Below are positions 11,778 to 21,974 of a stretch of DNA of 64,000 bases, in pieces. How positions within the stretch are numbered: position 1 is the stretch's first letter; every line of letters begins with the position of its first letter. The position numbers and the translations under genes are program-made. The stretch is from Mercurialis annua (lineage: Eukaryota > Streptophyta > Magnoliopsida > Malpighiales > Euphorbiaceae): NCBI RefSeq assembly GCF_937616625.2, contig NC_065570.1:53559665-53623664 (forward strand). The letters run 5' to 3'. The notes under the pieces were generated by a model. It had not been told where the DNA came from, did no database searches, and worked only from the letters and a program-made list of their open reading frames with translations.

Positions 11778-12486
11778 GGCCATCTCCAATGTATGTCACT
11801 TGTTTTAAAACAAGTGACATTTCATCTCCAATGTATCACTTGTTTTAAAACAAGTGACACCAAAATCCTCTCTCTCATCAAATTAGATGATTTACTATTT
11901 AGAGTCACCTATTTACTATTCATTATTTTATTATTTGGCAAAAATACAATTCAATACTTTTAATTTGTTTTTTTATTTAATTCAACACATTTATAAATAA
12001 AGACTTAAATATATATGAATATATATAAATATTATTTATTTATAATATTATAAAATAATTTTACACATAAAAATATTTAATATAATCATTTATTTTTCAT
12101 AAATTATTAAAATTAACATAAAATTATTATATAAATAATTTAATGGGAAAATAATTTACAAATATTATTACATTAATAATTTAACGAGACGAGAACACAA
12201 AAACATTACGTAATACGATACGGTAATATAAAAAATTACATAAATTAGACAATAATCTAGAAACGAGACATATTACGACATTACATGATAACGAAATATG
12301 TAACAAAAATAAGTTTCTGGGTGTTATTGATAAAAGTGTATAAATGTTAAAGTAAAAGAATGACTAAAATATTAAAATGAAAAGGAATATTCTTTTTAGT
12401 GTAGAAAAAAGTGATTGTGGTTGGAGTATATTTGGTGATAAATCACCTAATTAATATTAAGTGATGCCTTAGGATTGGAGATGCCC
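11778..12486. mobile_element. PIF/Harbinger (Tourist-like) MITE
   Basis: Termini GGCCATCTCCAATG and, inverted at the right, GGATTGGAGATGCCC. The TSD is TAA (11775-11777 and 12487-12489), typical of PIF/Harbinger. Just inside the left end, the palindrome CACTTGTTTTAAAACAAGTG occurs twice in tandem. No transposase frame. Confidence 0.85.
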
Positions 12487-12772
12487 TAAGGGGTTAAACT
12501 TAAATATTTCAAACTAAAGTAAATCTATCTATTTAACTATAGGCACTATTTCAACATAATATTTTTTAAAATTTCCAAATTATAAATATTAAATTATTAT
12601 TTTATTAAATAATTGTCAAATATACTTTTATAAATAGAACACGATAGAAACAAAAATTATTAATAAAAATATGGACATACGTAATTTTTTATATATATAA
12701 TTTAACTATAAAATTTAAAACGGACATTTATCCTAAAGTGTCATCAATATGGAATCAAAAGAGTATGTCATA

Positions 12773-12946
12773 GCCAGTGAGACCTAGCCCAAGTGGTTAA
12801 GACGCTCCAATGCATTTCTGAAATTTCGTTTTCGAGTCTCAGTAGGGCCAGTGTTTAAAGCCGAATTAAAAATGGAAGTTTAACTACTAACCACTAACTA
12901 CTAACGTAATTAGATTCTACCATAGTCAAAAAAAAAAGAAAAAAAA
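12773..12946 (+). mobile_element. tRNA-derived SINE with 11-bp TSD
   Basis: The head has a pol III A-box-like TAGCCCAAGTGGTTAAG and a B-box-like TTTTCGAGTCTC. An unrelated body and an A-rich tail (12929-12946) follow. The direct repeat AGTATGTCATA flanks it perfectly (12762-12772 and 12947-12957). The length of 174 bp is normal for a plant SINE. Confidence 0.88.
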
Positions 12947-12959
12947 AGTATGTCATAAA

Positions 12960-13434
12960 CAAATTTGATAATGACTTAAAAACTTTATTTTATTAAAAAT
13001 TGAAGTTTAGAAAAAACAAAAGAGATGATTGTGTATTAATTAAAGAAAAAATAGTTATCTTGATCTTCTAGAGATTTTTCCCTAAATTGTGCTTATAATA
13101 AATGATAATCAATTAACGGCAAAAATGAAAAAGATTTTTATCTCGTTTGATTTCGCACACACATTAGAAAAGATTTATTATCTTTATCTTTTTATGTTTT
13201 TTATGTTTTGTCCTTAATAATGATAGTGAATTTTTTTATAAAATCTCTTTGAAATAAATAATGAAAGGTAAAGAAAAAATATTTTAAAAATAAAAATAGA
13301 ACTTCTTAACTGTAACACCATAAAATGGAATATAATTTTTTTAAAATAGAATAGAAGAAGTAATATAAAAATAATTAAAATATAAAAATAAACTGTTAAA
13401 ATAAACTTTTAAGATAAAACGGCGAGATGGAAGA
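12960..13434. other. AT-rich intergenic DNA, nothing recognised
   Basis: Mostly A/T runs with no open frame of note and no inverted or tandem repeat clear enough to report. Confidence 0.5.
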
Positions 13435-13444
13435 ATATTAAATT

Positions 13445-14174
13445 GAACAAAAGATCACTTTACCCCCTCAACTTGGCACAAAGTATCAAAAACGTCAAAA
13501 ATAGAAAAACCGGATCACTTTTACCCTTGGCAAAACCGGTCAAAAAAACTCCTATGTTGATATGACACCTTAATTGGAGAGTGGGTTTCTTAAATACTCA
13601 TTAATCCTAATTAAAAACTCATTAATCATACTTAAATACTCATTAATCTTAATTATATCTTAATTAAATCAGGGGCTTTTATGAACTTTTTTTCAAAAAA
13701 ATTAATTTTTTTTTACAATTTCCGGCGAGGAGGAGCTCCTCCTCGCCGGAGACCTACTACTGCTCGTCTCAGACGAGCAGGTCGGTGCTCGTCTCAGACG
13801 AGCAGCACCTTAATAATATCTATATAAATAAAAAAATATTTTTTTTGTAAAAAGTATTAAAATTGGAGGGCTAATTTGTTATTTTATGTTTATTATTAAA
13901 GGGATGAAATTATTTTTTTATAATTATTAAGTATTAATTTAAAATGTTTAAAAAAATGTAGGACCATTTTAAACCTTTTTCTATCAAAAACTATCATGGT
14001 AAAATGAAACTACCATTAAAACTAGAGAGTGTATCTCACTCTCTTAGGTGAGAGTGGGGAGGAGAGTTTTTGTACCAAATTTATAAAGTTCAGGATAAAA
14101 ACGATCCTATTTTATTAATTTAGACATTTTTGATATTTTGTACTAACTTCAGTAGGTAAAGTGATCCTTTGTTC
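13445..14174. mobile_element. Mutator-type MITE (copy A) with 10-bp TSD
   Basis: Left terminus GAACAAAAGATCACTTTACC and right terminus GGTAAAGTGATCCTTTGTTC are inverted, with similarity running about 50 bp inward. The perfect decamer ATATTAAATT flanks both ends (13435-13444 and 14175-14184). An internal hairpin (GGAGGAGCTCCTCCTCGCC) and repeated GCTCGTCTCAGACGAGCAG palindromes lie at 13730-13806. Its right part is duplicated at 16364-16767. Confidence 0.85.
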
Positions 14175-14302
14175 ATATTAAATTTGTATTGACATTAGAA
14201 AATGTAAGCAAAACTAGAATAAAATAAAAGAAGGTGCACAAGAGAAACTTTGATGTTATCGCAAAGCGCGTCCATATCCAGTAAGAGGCTATATAATAAT
14301 AG
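13772..14302 (+). repeat. 531-bp direct repeat, left copy
   Basis: From GACGAGCAGGTCGG to ATAATAG this segment is repeated at 16364-16895 with only scattered differences. It comprises the right half of the MULE-type MITE, its TSD and about 118 bp of flank. The copies abut the two ends of the LTR. Confidence 0.92.
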
Positions 14303-16363
14303 TGAAATGGGGGCTGATGCCACCCTTTCCCGATGGCTGTATCGCTTAAGATCGACGCAAACACTAAGTGTTACGTAACTAGTTTTGAGCATAACGTAAA
14401 AACTGTTTTGAATTAAACTTTGAACTAAGATTTTAATGAGTTTAAGGTGGTGATAATGACATGATTAATGGCTGTAGTAATTGGTGTAATGTTGAGTATA
14501 TAGGCTGTTTTAGTCGACCGAAACGTTAAAGAGATAACTTGAGAATTTGACGATGTTGCTGGAAATTTTACGCTGCGAAACAGCCATGTTGCAAGGGCAA
14601 TATCTCGAGCTATTTAGCTCCGAATTAAGTTCCGCTTGTTGGTACGGAAACTTAAAGATGTTTTCTATAAATGTCTAAGTATAAGTTTCTGCTAGATCGA
14701 CCTCTAAATGGCTCAAATAAATCAGAATATTATGTCACGCATAACAGTTCTGAAATTTAGGACAGCACTAAGTTATTAACTTCAGGGCCAAATTCCGACA
14801 CCTTTGAGTGCGAATCTCAGTCTGAGACCTAAACGAAATTTGTAGGCGACGTTCTGAACTTTAGGAATGTCAATTTTGTTTAGGGGTCGGACTGTTTTAA
14901 GTAAACGGTTTCAATAGCCGAAGTTGGCTAGAAACCTAGTTTTGGATTAATTAATTATAGTTAGATTGTAATTAATTCGAGATATTATCGAATTTGTGTA
15001 GACTTGGCGAGGCGTACCAATGGAACCCGGAACTTAAAGAACACGACATCGTTTAGCTATTATCGAAGATTATGAATAGCAAGCGGTGAGTATATTTTAC
15101 TCACTCGTATTATCCTATAACAATTAATTTATATATACACTATATGTTAGTATTAAATGCATCGCATTAGTTATTTGGATTGAATTATTTGATTTGGATT
15201 GTTGGTATATGATTGAGTTATATTCAACTTGTTTGTTTATTGATTGAACTATATTGTATTAGATTGACTTGTTTGATATATAAATTGCATTACTTTGCTT
15301 ATGACTTGTCGATTATTTGTGAATGTGAATTTGTATACGATCCGAAGAAACGAGCTACCTATTGGGCGTCAATAGGCCGTGTGATCACCGGTGTTTATAA
15401 GAGTCTAGATATTCGTACATTGAAACGTTTGATATGAGCTCATTAAATGTTGATCATATTTATGATTATGAAATGGAATATGTTTGGGTATCGGAAAGGA
15501 GGATTATAATTTTGGCAGATACGAGGTAACTCGGTCGAACTATCTCGGGACCCGTATCTGGTGGGTAACTCAGTCGAACTATCTCGGGACCCACAACTTG
15601 GGATTAAGCAGTGGCATGAGTAACTCGGTCGAACTATCTCGGGACTATGCCACGTGGTAGCGGTAACTCGGTCGAACTATCTCGGGACCGTACCACTTGG
15701 ATTGAAATAATTTGATTCGAATATGATACCGATTAGGAGAGGTTAAGTAGTTTAAGATTAAGGTTTCGTTCGGATCAAATACTTGTATTTAGTGAATTGT
15801 TTGTAATTGTTGTGTTTGTATATGTTGGAATTGCTTATAAACATAATTGTATATATATATTTTTTAAATGCGATGCTTATTTTGATAATATGGTAAGTAA
15901 AGTATAACTCACTCAGCTTAATAGCTGACCCCCCAATAGTGTTATGTTTCAGGTGTATAGTATCAGGTGTAACAGACTTCTATCCTTGTTCCAGAAGTCC
16001 GCGAGTACAAAAAGAAGGAATAAATCAGTAGTGCTGCAGTAGTCGAGTCCTAGAGTGTAATTATGTTTTATCAAACGGTTTTAAATATCTTGCTTATACT
16101 CTGATATGTATAAAGGTTTTAGACTGCGCTTTTAACCGTTTATATATATATGTGAGAAACAGAACAGTGCTTGATATGGATATCGCTTTGTAAGACCCTG
16201 ATTTCTAAAGATCGTTTTGTATCGTTTAAAGAAGTTTTATAAAAACGTTTTGTGAATGTTTCGCGAAAAAAATTTATAGTGATTTTTAGGCTTACTACGG
16301 GTTTCGGAGCTACCACTCCCATTCCCTAGCGCCGGTCGCGGCCCTCAATTTTAGGTCGTGACA
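14303..16363 (-). mobile_element. Solo LTR-like element, 2061 bp (probably Ty3/gypsy)
   Basis: The segment has TG...CA ends. On the minus strand it starts TGTCACGACC and continues with a GCGACCGGCGCTAGGGAA motif, as in long LTRs of plant chromoviruses (Del/Tekay type, from memory). The other end is TTTCA. It has no gag-pol, primer site or second LTR. Unusually, no short TSD is present. Instead, 531- and 532-bp direct repeats abut the ends. It contains the hairpin array at 15516-15696. Orientation is inferred from the TGTCACGACC end only. Confidence 0.7.
15516..15696 (+). repeat. Array of four hairpins with conserved loop and compensated stems
   Basis: Four tandem units share a core of about 25 bases containing TCGAACTATCTCGGGA. 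Each core is bracketed by a different but complementary pair: CAGATACG/CGTATCTG (15516-15523, 15553-15560), GTGGGT/ACCCAC (15561-15566, 15589-15594), GTGGCAT/ATGCCAC (15611-15617, 15647-15653) and GTGGTA/TACCAC (15654-15659, 15691-15696). Units 1, 3 and 4 add an inner pairing (GGT/ACC, AGT/ACT, CGGT/ACCG) after one unpaired purine. The third unit is preceded by a 16-bp spacer. Confidence 0.93.
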
Positions 16364-16895
16364 GACGAGCAGGTCGGTGCTCGTCTGAGACGAGCAGCAC
16401 CTTAATAATATCTATATAAATAAAAAAATATTTTTTTTTGTAAAAAGTATTAAAATTGGAGGGCTAATTTGTTATTTTATGTTTATTATTAAAGGGATGA
16501 AATTATTTTTTTATAATTATTAAATATTAATTTAAAATGTTTAAAAAAATGTAGGACCATTTTAAACCTTTTTCTATCAAAAACTATCATGGTAAAACGA
16601 AACTACTATTAAAATTAGAGAGTGTATCTCACTCTCTTAGATGAGAGTGGGGAGGAGAGTTTTTGTACCAAATTTATAAAGTTCAGGATAAAAACGATCC
16701 TATTTTATTAATTTAGACATTTTTGATATTTTGTACTAACTTCAGCAGGTAAAGTGATCCTTTGTTCATATTAAATTTGTATTGACATTAGAAAATGTAA
16801 GCAAAATTAGAATAAAATAAAAGAAGGTGCACAAGATAAACTTTGATGTTATCGCAAAGCGCGTCCATATCCAGTAATAGGCTATATAATAATAG
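16364..16895 (+). repeat. 532-bp direct repeat, right copy (5'-truncated MITE copy B)
   Basis: Second copy of 13772-14302. It holds the MITE from its middle to the right terminus (16767), the same decamer ATATTAAATT (16768-16777) and the same flank. It then continues into sequence not found next to copy A. Confidence 0.92.
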
Positions 16896-17333
16896 TCGCG
16901 TAGATTTGGTTGACGTCTACATCTTCTAAATTCATTTAAGCTAAATTCCACAGTCACTTCCCTTTCAGTCACCACTCACCACCATCGCCCAAACCATATC
17001 GGTTATTTCGTCCATAAATCGTCGCCTAATTTCTTTATTGTTGCCCACTATTTTTGACTTTTCATTCTCCATTCCAACTTACTCATTCTATTTCTTCTCA
17101 AAAATTAATACTAATAGATGGAGTTGATCTATGTTTACATTATGAATGAAATATGATTATATTTTTTATAAAATTATCATTTTTCCATTGACTAGTCTCG
17201 CTTTGCGTGCTACGCACGTGGCTCGTAACGTGACTCGTCAATTCATATGTTATTATTTTAAAACAATATTAAAAAAATCAAATTAATTTTTTTTTGTAAA
17301 TTTACACATAACTAATAAAGATTTGGATAGCAT

Positions 17334-18920
17334 TTTTTTTTTGGTACAAGGGAAAGAGGCAAAGCCTAGAAAAAATTAGAAACTAACATTCCTATTATAA
17401 GAGGTACCATGGAGATCATGAATAATCCAAGATTTAAGGCTCGGAGGAGGACTGTCATGGTACGTACACCCAATAACATGATCGTTGCTAATCGTCGCTA
17501 GATGATCCGCTGCAAAATTAGCTTCCCTATAGATATGATGCACCTTAACAATCCAATTCCTTTTAATCAAGTTCCGAATGGCAGTAACAATGTTTGACAA
17601 ATGAGCCGCATCATTTTGACTAAGAACTTTGTCCACAGCAGCCTTACTATCCACCTCGAGAATTATCTTCCTCATCCCCAGCTTCCAAGCCAGCTGCAAC
17701 CCTAAGAACATTCCTCGAAATTCCGCCTCCAACACTGACCCATTACCCAGCGTAGAGGAGAAGCTTGCGAGCCAAGATCCCAGACTATCTCTGATAATAC
17801 CCCCCGCCTTAGCCACACCTTTAACTGAACTGAAAGCTCCATCCGTGTTGACCTTAACCCATAACTCCGGAGGGCATTTCCACCCAACCTGAATGTCTTG
17901 CTTCTTACTGCCAATGTTAGAATGAAGATGGCGATTAGCACGAGCAAGCTGAATATACTCAAACCGACGGTAGATATCCTCAACCACTTGACTGACATTC
18001 GTGTTTTCTTTCCCTAGCACTGTGTTATTCCTCCATTGCCATAACCTCCACACCGTAATCCCGAAAAGACAGTTCCAATTACCTGTAGAATGTAAGTTTC
18101 TCGTTCCTGACAGGTTATGTAGCAACCAATCTTTAAAATTCAGATCAAAAAATCTCTGTTTCATAGAAGGATCAATAATCCTCAGCCAAACTTGTTTCGG
18201 GTAGATACAAGCTCTAAGAATATGCTCTAAATCCTCATCGTTCCCATAACAGCGAGTACAAGAACTGCTATTGGAAATATGACGGCGGCACCGTTCAGTA
18301 TTGCTTAGGAGTTTACCATGTAAAGCTAGCCACAACATATGACGAATACGTTCGGGACCTGGCCAATCCCAAACTAATTTCCAAGCAGAATCTTCTTCGC
18401 CCCAATCATTATCCTCCAAAGCTTTGTAAGCAGTGGTGGTAGAAAAAAGACCCGAAGGAGAGTGACCCCAGAAGATGAAATCCTCACCATAACCGTTCTT
18501 CGGAGGAATATATTTGTCAATCTTTAACAACAAGTCATTTGGAAAGAAATTAGAGAGCTTATCCCAATTCCAGTCACCATTCTCATCAACATAGCAATTG
18601 ACAGTAAGCTCCAAATCAGAATCAGGAACTGGGTTAATGGCCAACTGGGCAAGACTGCTGAAATTTTCTAACCACGGATCAATCCAAAAACGGATTTTGG
18701 CCCCATCACCAAGAGCCCATCTCACCCCTCCACAAACCATAGGCCAGATTCTATTAATGGCTTTCCAGAGATGTGAAGCCCCAGAGATTCTCGTTAAATT
18801 TTGGAAATTATCAACGTCAAAGGAGTATTTAGAGCGAAGAATCTTAACCCAGAATTTATCCGGACACGTAATCATATGCCATCCAAGCTTCATGAGGAGA
18901 GCATGGTTCATAGATGTCAT
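17334..18920 (-). mobile_element. 5'-truncated L1-type LINE with 13-bp TSD
   Basis: A minus-strand insertion ending in a poly(A) tail (T run at 17334-17342 on the plus strand). The flanks ATTTGGATAGCAT (17321-17333) and ATTTGGATAACAT (18921-18933) form a TSD with one mismatch. The insertion begins directly with coding sequence, so target-primed reverse transcription stopped inside the RT reading frame. Confidence 0.92.
17376..18920 (-). pseudogene. LINE ORF2 C-terminal part: RT thumb, zf-RVT, RNase H
   Basis: An open frame of 514 codons from the 5' truncation to its natural stop. It starts in the RT C-terminal region (LLMKLGWHMI, FWVKILRSKY). It then has the zf-RVT domain (residues about 160-265, with CTRC...HILRAC metal-ligand spacing) and a C-terminal RNase H-like domain (about 340-495). 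The RNase H part shows Asp in VNTDGAF, Glu in LEAEFRGM, Asp in LEVDSKAA and the HIYREANFAADHLA block. Endonuclease and RT catalytic parts are missing, so it cannot move alone. The intact frame implies a fairly recent insertion. Confidence 0.9.
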
Positions 18921-19209
18921 ATTTGGATAACATTAATTGTGTTGCTAGTGTAGTCAAACTAAAAGATTGATATTCCTATTAATTTGGAAAAGATTAGCTA
19001 TTTTTTCTATACTCAATTAGTATTCCTCTATCATGATACAATTTTATTTTAACTAAAACTCTAATTATAATAATTTTTAGTAATTAATTAAATAATTAAT
19101 TTGTTAATGACTATAAAACCGTTATTTAATATAGATTAAAAAGGGTTATTCCGTAAATTTGCCTGTCCCCCCCATCCGTGCTTTTATATATAGTATAGAT
19201 AAAAGAGCA

Positions 19210-19800
19210 CATTACTACATATCATAATTAGAGTTTGCCCTTACTTAAAATTTTTTTAATGATCCTTCAATTTTAATTTTATTAACTACCAGATTCCTTT
19301 ATTAATTTGAGATACCAAATCATTAATGAAATTAAAAATAAGATACCAAATTATTTTAAAAAAATTAAAAATAAGGGACCAAACCAGAGATGAAGTCAAA
19401 CCCTAACTTGAAATAGGGCACAATATAAAAAATAAATAAATTATATACTATAAAAAATATACTTAAAATTTTAATTTTTTAAGTTTTAAGAAAGGAGATT
19501 ATAATTTAGAAAAACAAATATTATAGTCTCTTTAAAAAACGATTTTATTAAAAAAAAAGATTTGAGGTAGGACTCAGACACTTCCTGACCCTATCTTAGA
19601 TCCGTTTTTGGACCAAACAATTAGCAAAATTCAAAGTGATGTACTAAATTTTTTGAAAGTAAATGTTGAAATTAATGGAGGGATCAAATAGTTAACAAAA
19701 TTGAGCGCGAGGAACAGTTAAGTAGGATTTTAAAATAAAGGATATTAAATAGTTAGTTGTAATACAATTGGAGGGTATGAGAGTAATTTGTAATAGATAA
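19210..19800. other. AT-rich intergenic DNA with weak inverted repeats
   Basis: Loosely inverted motifs (ACCAAATCATT / AATTAATGGAGGGATCAAAT) suggest an eroded MITE, but the ends cannot be placed. No gene. Confidence 0.35.
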
Positions 19801-19821
19801 AATAATAAAAATCAAATATAC

Positions 19822-20107
19822 AAATGACCAAAAATTTTTATAAAAATTTCACAAAAGTTCAAATATTTTAATTTTATTCAATTTGCCATGAAACATATGA
19901 TTTCTTTTCAATAATATCCAATTATGTAATTTTACTTATGTGGTGCTGATGTGGTATTATGCCACACATTAGCGCCACATAAGGAAAATTGTGTAGTTGG
20001 ATATAATTAATACAAAATTATACATTTTAATACAAATTGAATAAAATTTAAAAGTTTGAACTTTAGTGAATTTTTTATAAAATATTCTTTTTTTAGTCAT
20101 TTGGCCA
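19822..20107. mobile_element. Fold-back MITE
   Basis: The left arm from AAATGACCAAAAATTT and the right arm to AGTCATTTGG are inverted over about 100 bp, sharing AAAGTTCAAA and ATTTTATTCAATTTG. The centre has a second palindrome (ATGTGGTGCTGATGTGG / CCACACATTAGCGCCACAT). The TSD is unclear. Confidence 0.6.
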
Positions 20108-20109
20108 AT

Positions 20110-21245
20110 ATAATGTATTCTATTTAAACTGTCTATTATAATAATAAAAGAAAAAAGAAAAAAGAAAAACCAAAACACCTACATATTTGGAAATCTTGGA
20201 TTGGTAAAATGGAGACTTCTTTTTGTTGCTAAGGTTATATATTTGACCACAATCAGTGACAGACCCATAAATTTTATATAAAATGAGCAAGATTGTACTG
20301 AAAATTTATAAAATAGATAATATAAAGAAATTAAGGTGGTAAGTACGTGCTATAAATTTTAAGGTCGAAAAATTATACTACTAACGTATATATGTATATT
20401 GTTTATGAAATTTAAAAAATAAGGTGATCAACTGCCCACCATAAGCTCTATCTAAGTCATGATAAATGATGTTTTTGTATTCTGAATTTCAAATTACTGT
20501 GGCAACAAATATTATCTTGAGATTGTGTATAGGCTGTATCTTGTGCTATAAATAGGCTTGTACGCTGGAACACAAAGTAATGAGAAAGTCCGGCCCTGAC
20601 CACAATATCGAATAAATACTTCAATGTACTATATAAAATATTTTTCTCACATTGAAATTATTTGATAGATATACCCTTTAATAACCAAGTGGTAGTCTCG
20701 TGGTTTAAAATGTGGATGGTAATTTTTAAAAAAAATTATGAAAGTAGAAGATATTGGCAAATAAAACACATGGAAAGGAGAGAGTGCATAATTAGAAGGT
20801 GCTTCAAACAAATGATATGCAAATGATTCTTCTTCTCCATGGCCTCTTAAGCCTTCTTCTCCATCATGAACTGGAGTAGAAGCCGATGTGGTGACTAATA
20901 CTTGTCCGTTTTGGTCCCTTTGATTTTGAACACATCTTCTACCAAAACCATTATTCTACCCATCATTTACACATTTTGTCTTCATATCGCCTCAATTCAA
21001 AATAAACTCATGATACACAGAACATAAACTAATAAACATTTTTACTGAAATTAAATTAAATCCAAACTTTTGCATAGATACATGTTCATAAAGGGAAGGA
21101 AAAGAAATAAAATGGAAAGAAAAGTTAAACTATCAATTTATTTGTGTTTGAATATATATAGTATGACTAGAAGATACATGAACATAATATGTCTTATTTT
21201 TTATTTATACAAATAGAATAAAAGGGAAGGGAAATTGTAACTTTA
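20110..21245. other. Intergenic DNA with a possible LTR scrap
   Basis: Around 20520-20590, CTATAAATAGGCTTG and a following CACAAAGTAATGAGAAA resemble the promoter and R-region style of a Copia LTR, but no partner or boundary was found. The rest is AT-rich with no gene. Confidence 0.35.
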
Positions 21246-21249
21246 TAAG

Positions 21250-21251
<2 letters not shown>

Positions 21252-21307
<56 letters not shown>
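21252..21307. repeat. (TA)n microsatellite
   Basis: TA repeat of about 27 units with one phase slip in the middle. Another TA run lies at 21943-21970, beside Helitron copy 3. Confidence 0.93.
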
Positions 21308-21308
<1 letters not shown>

Positions 21309-21384
21309 TGGCCCTTTTTAACAATTTTATATATATATACAAATAGCATGTCTTATCTTATAGTATGACTAGATGATATATATA

Positions 21385-21942
21385 TCTATACTATATATAA
21401 AAGCACGGATGGAGGGGGGACATGCAAATTTACTGAATAATTCTTTTCAGTTTACTACTAAATAAAGGTTTTATAGTCATTAACTAATTAGTTATTTAAT
21501 TAATCACTATTGTAATTAAAGTGATAATTAGAATAGGTAGCTAAATAATCTCCAATTTAGTTTTAGTATGTAAAATATAATTACATTGCCTCAAAATTAG
21601 TAGGAATACCTATCTTTTAGTTTGATTGAACTACAAAATTAAAATATTGTATTTGGTCAATATATTATTATTTAAATTTCTATCTTATTATTTTTAAAAA
21701 TATTATTAATAAAATTAAGTTAATTATTTAATTATGGTTATTATAAAACCAAAAGAAGAATAAATTCAGTATGGAAAAAAAATTTAATAACCGAATATAT
21801 TATATTTACTTTTACAAAAATTCTTAACTAATTTAATATTAATTATAAATAAAAAAACTAATATAATTATAATAAATTTACTAATATGTTAATTGACGAG
21901 TTACGTTACGAGCCACGTGCATAGCACGTAATGCGAAACTAG
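21385..21942 (+). mobile_element. Non-autonomous Helitron, copy 3
   Basis: 5' TCTATACTATATATAAAAGC; 3' hairpin ACGTGC-ATA-GCACGT, spacer AATGCGAAA, then CTAG (21939-21942). It is flanked by A (21384) and T (21943). At 558 bp it is collinear and nearly identical with copy 1 in the opposite orientation. Non-coding. Confidence 0.9.
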
Positions 21943-21974
21943 TATATATATATATATATATATATATATTGGCT

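Larger units (their letters stand above)
17192..19199 (-). mobile_element. Non-autonomous Helitron, copy 2, interrupted by a LINE
   Basis: Minus-strand 5' end TCTATACTATATATAAAAGC (from 19199), and 3' end with hairpin ACGTGC-GTA-GCACG before CTAG (17195-17192). It is inserted between A and T. Its outer parts match Helitron copies 1 and 3, but the middle is interrupted by the LINE at 17334-18920. Without that and one TSD, the host element is about 410 bp. Confidence 0.88.

Noticed and set aside
15213..15437. 74-codon frame inside the LTR
   Set aside because: No similarity recognised, AT-rich codons, and the LTR interpretation explains the region.
15516..15696. CRISPR-like repeat-spacer array
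   Set aside because: The repeats are in a plant LTR, spacers are not unique sequence but the complementary stems of each unit, and no cas-like genes exist.
14303..16363. A full LTR retrotransposon whose LTRs are the 531-bp repeats
   Set aside because: The left repeat is part of a MITE with its own terminal repeats and TSD, and the 531-bp units lack TG...CA ends, so they are duplicated host sequence.
17629..18930. Plus-strand open frames of 67-110 codons
   Set aside because: They are antisense shadows of the LINE frame on the minus strand and show no independent domain.
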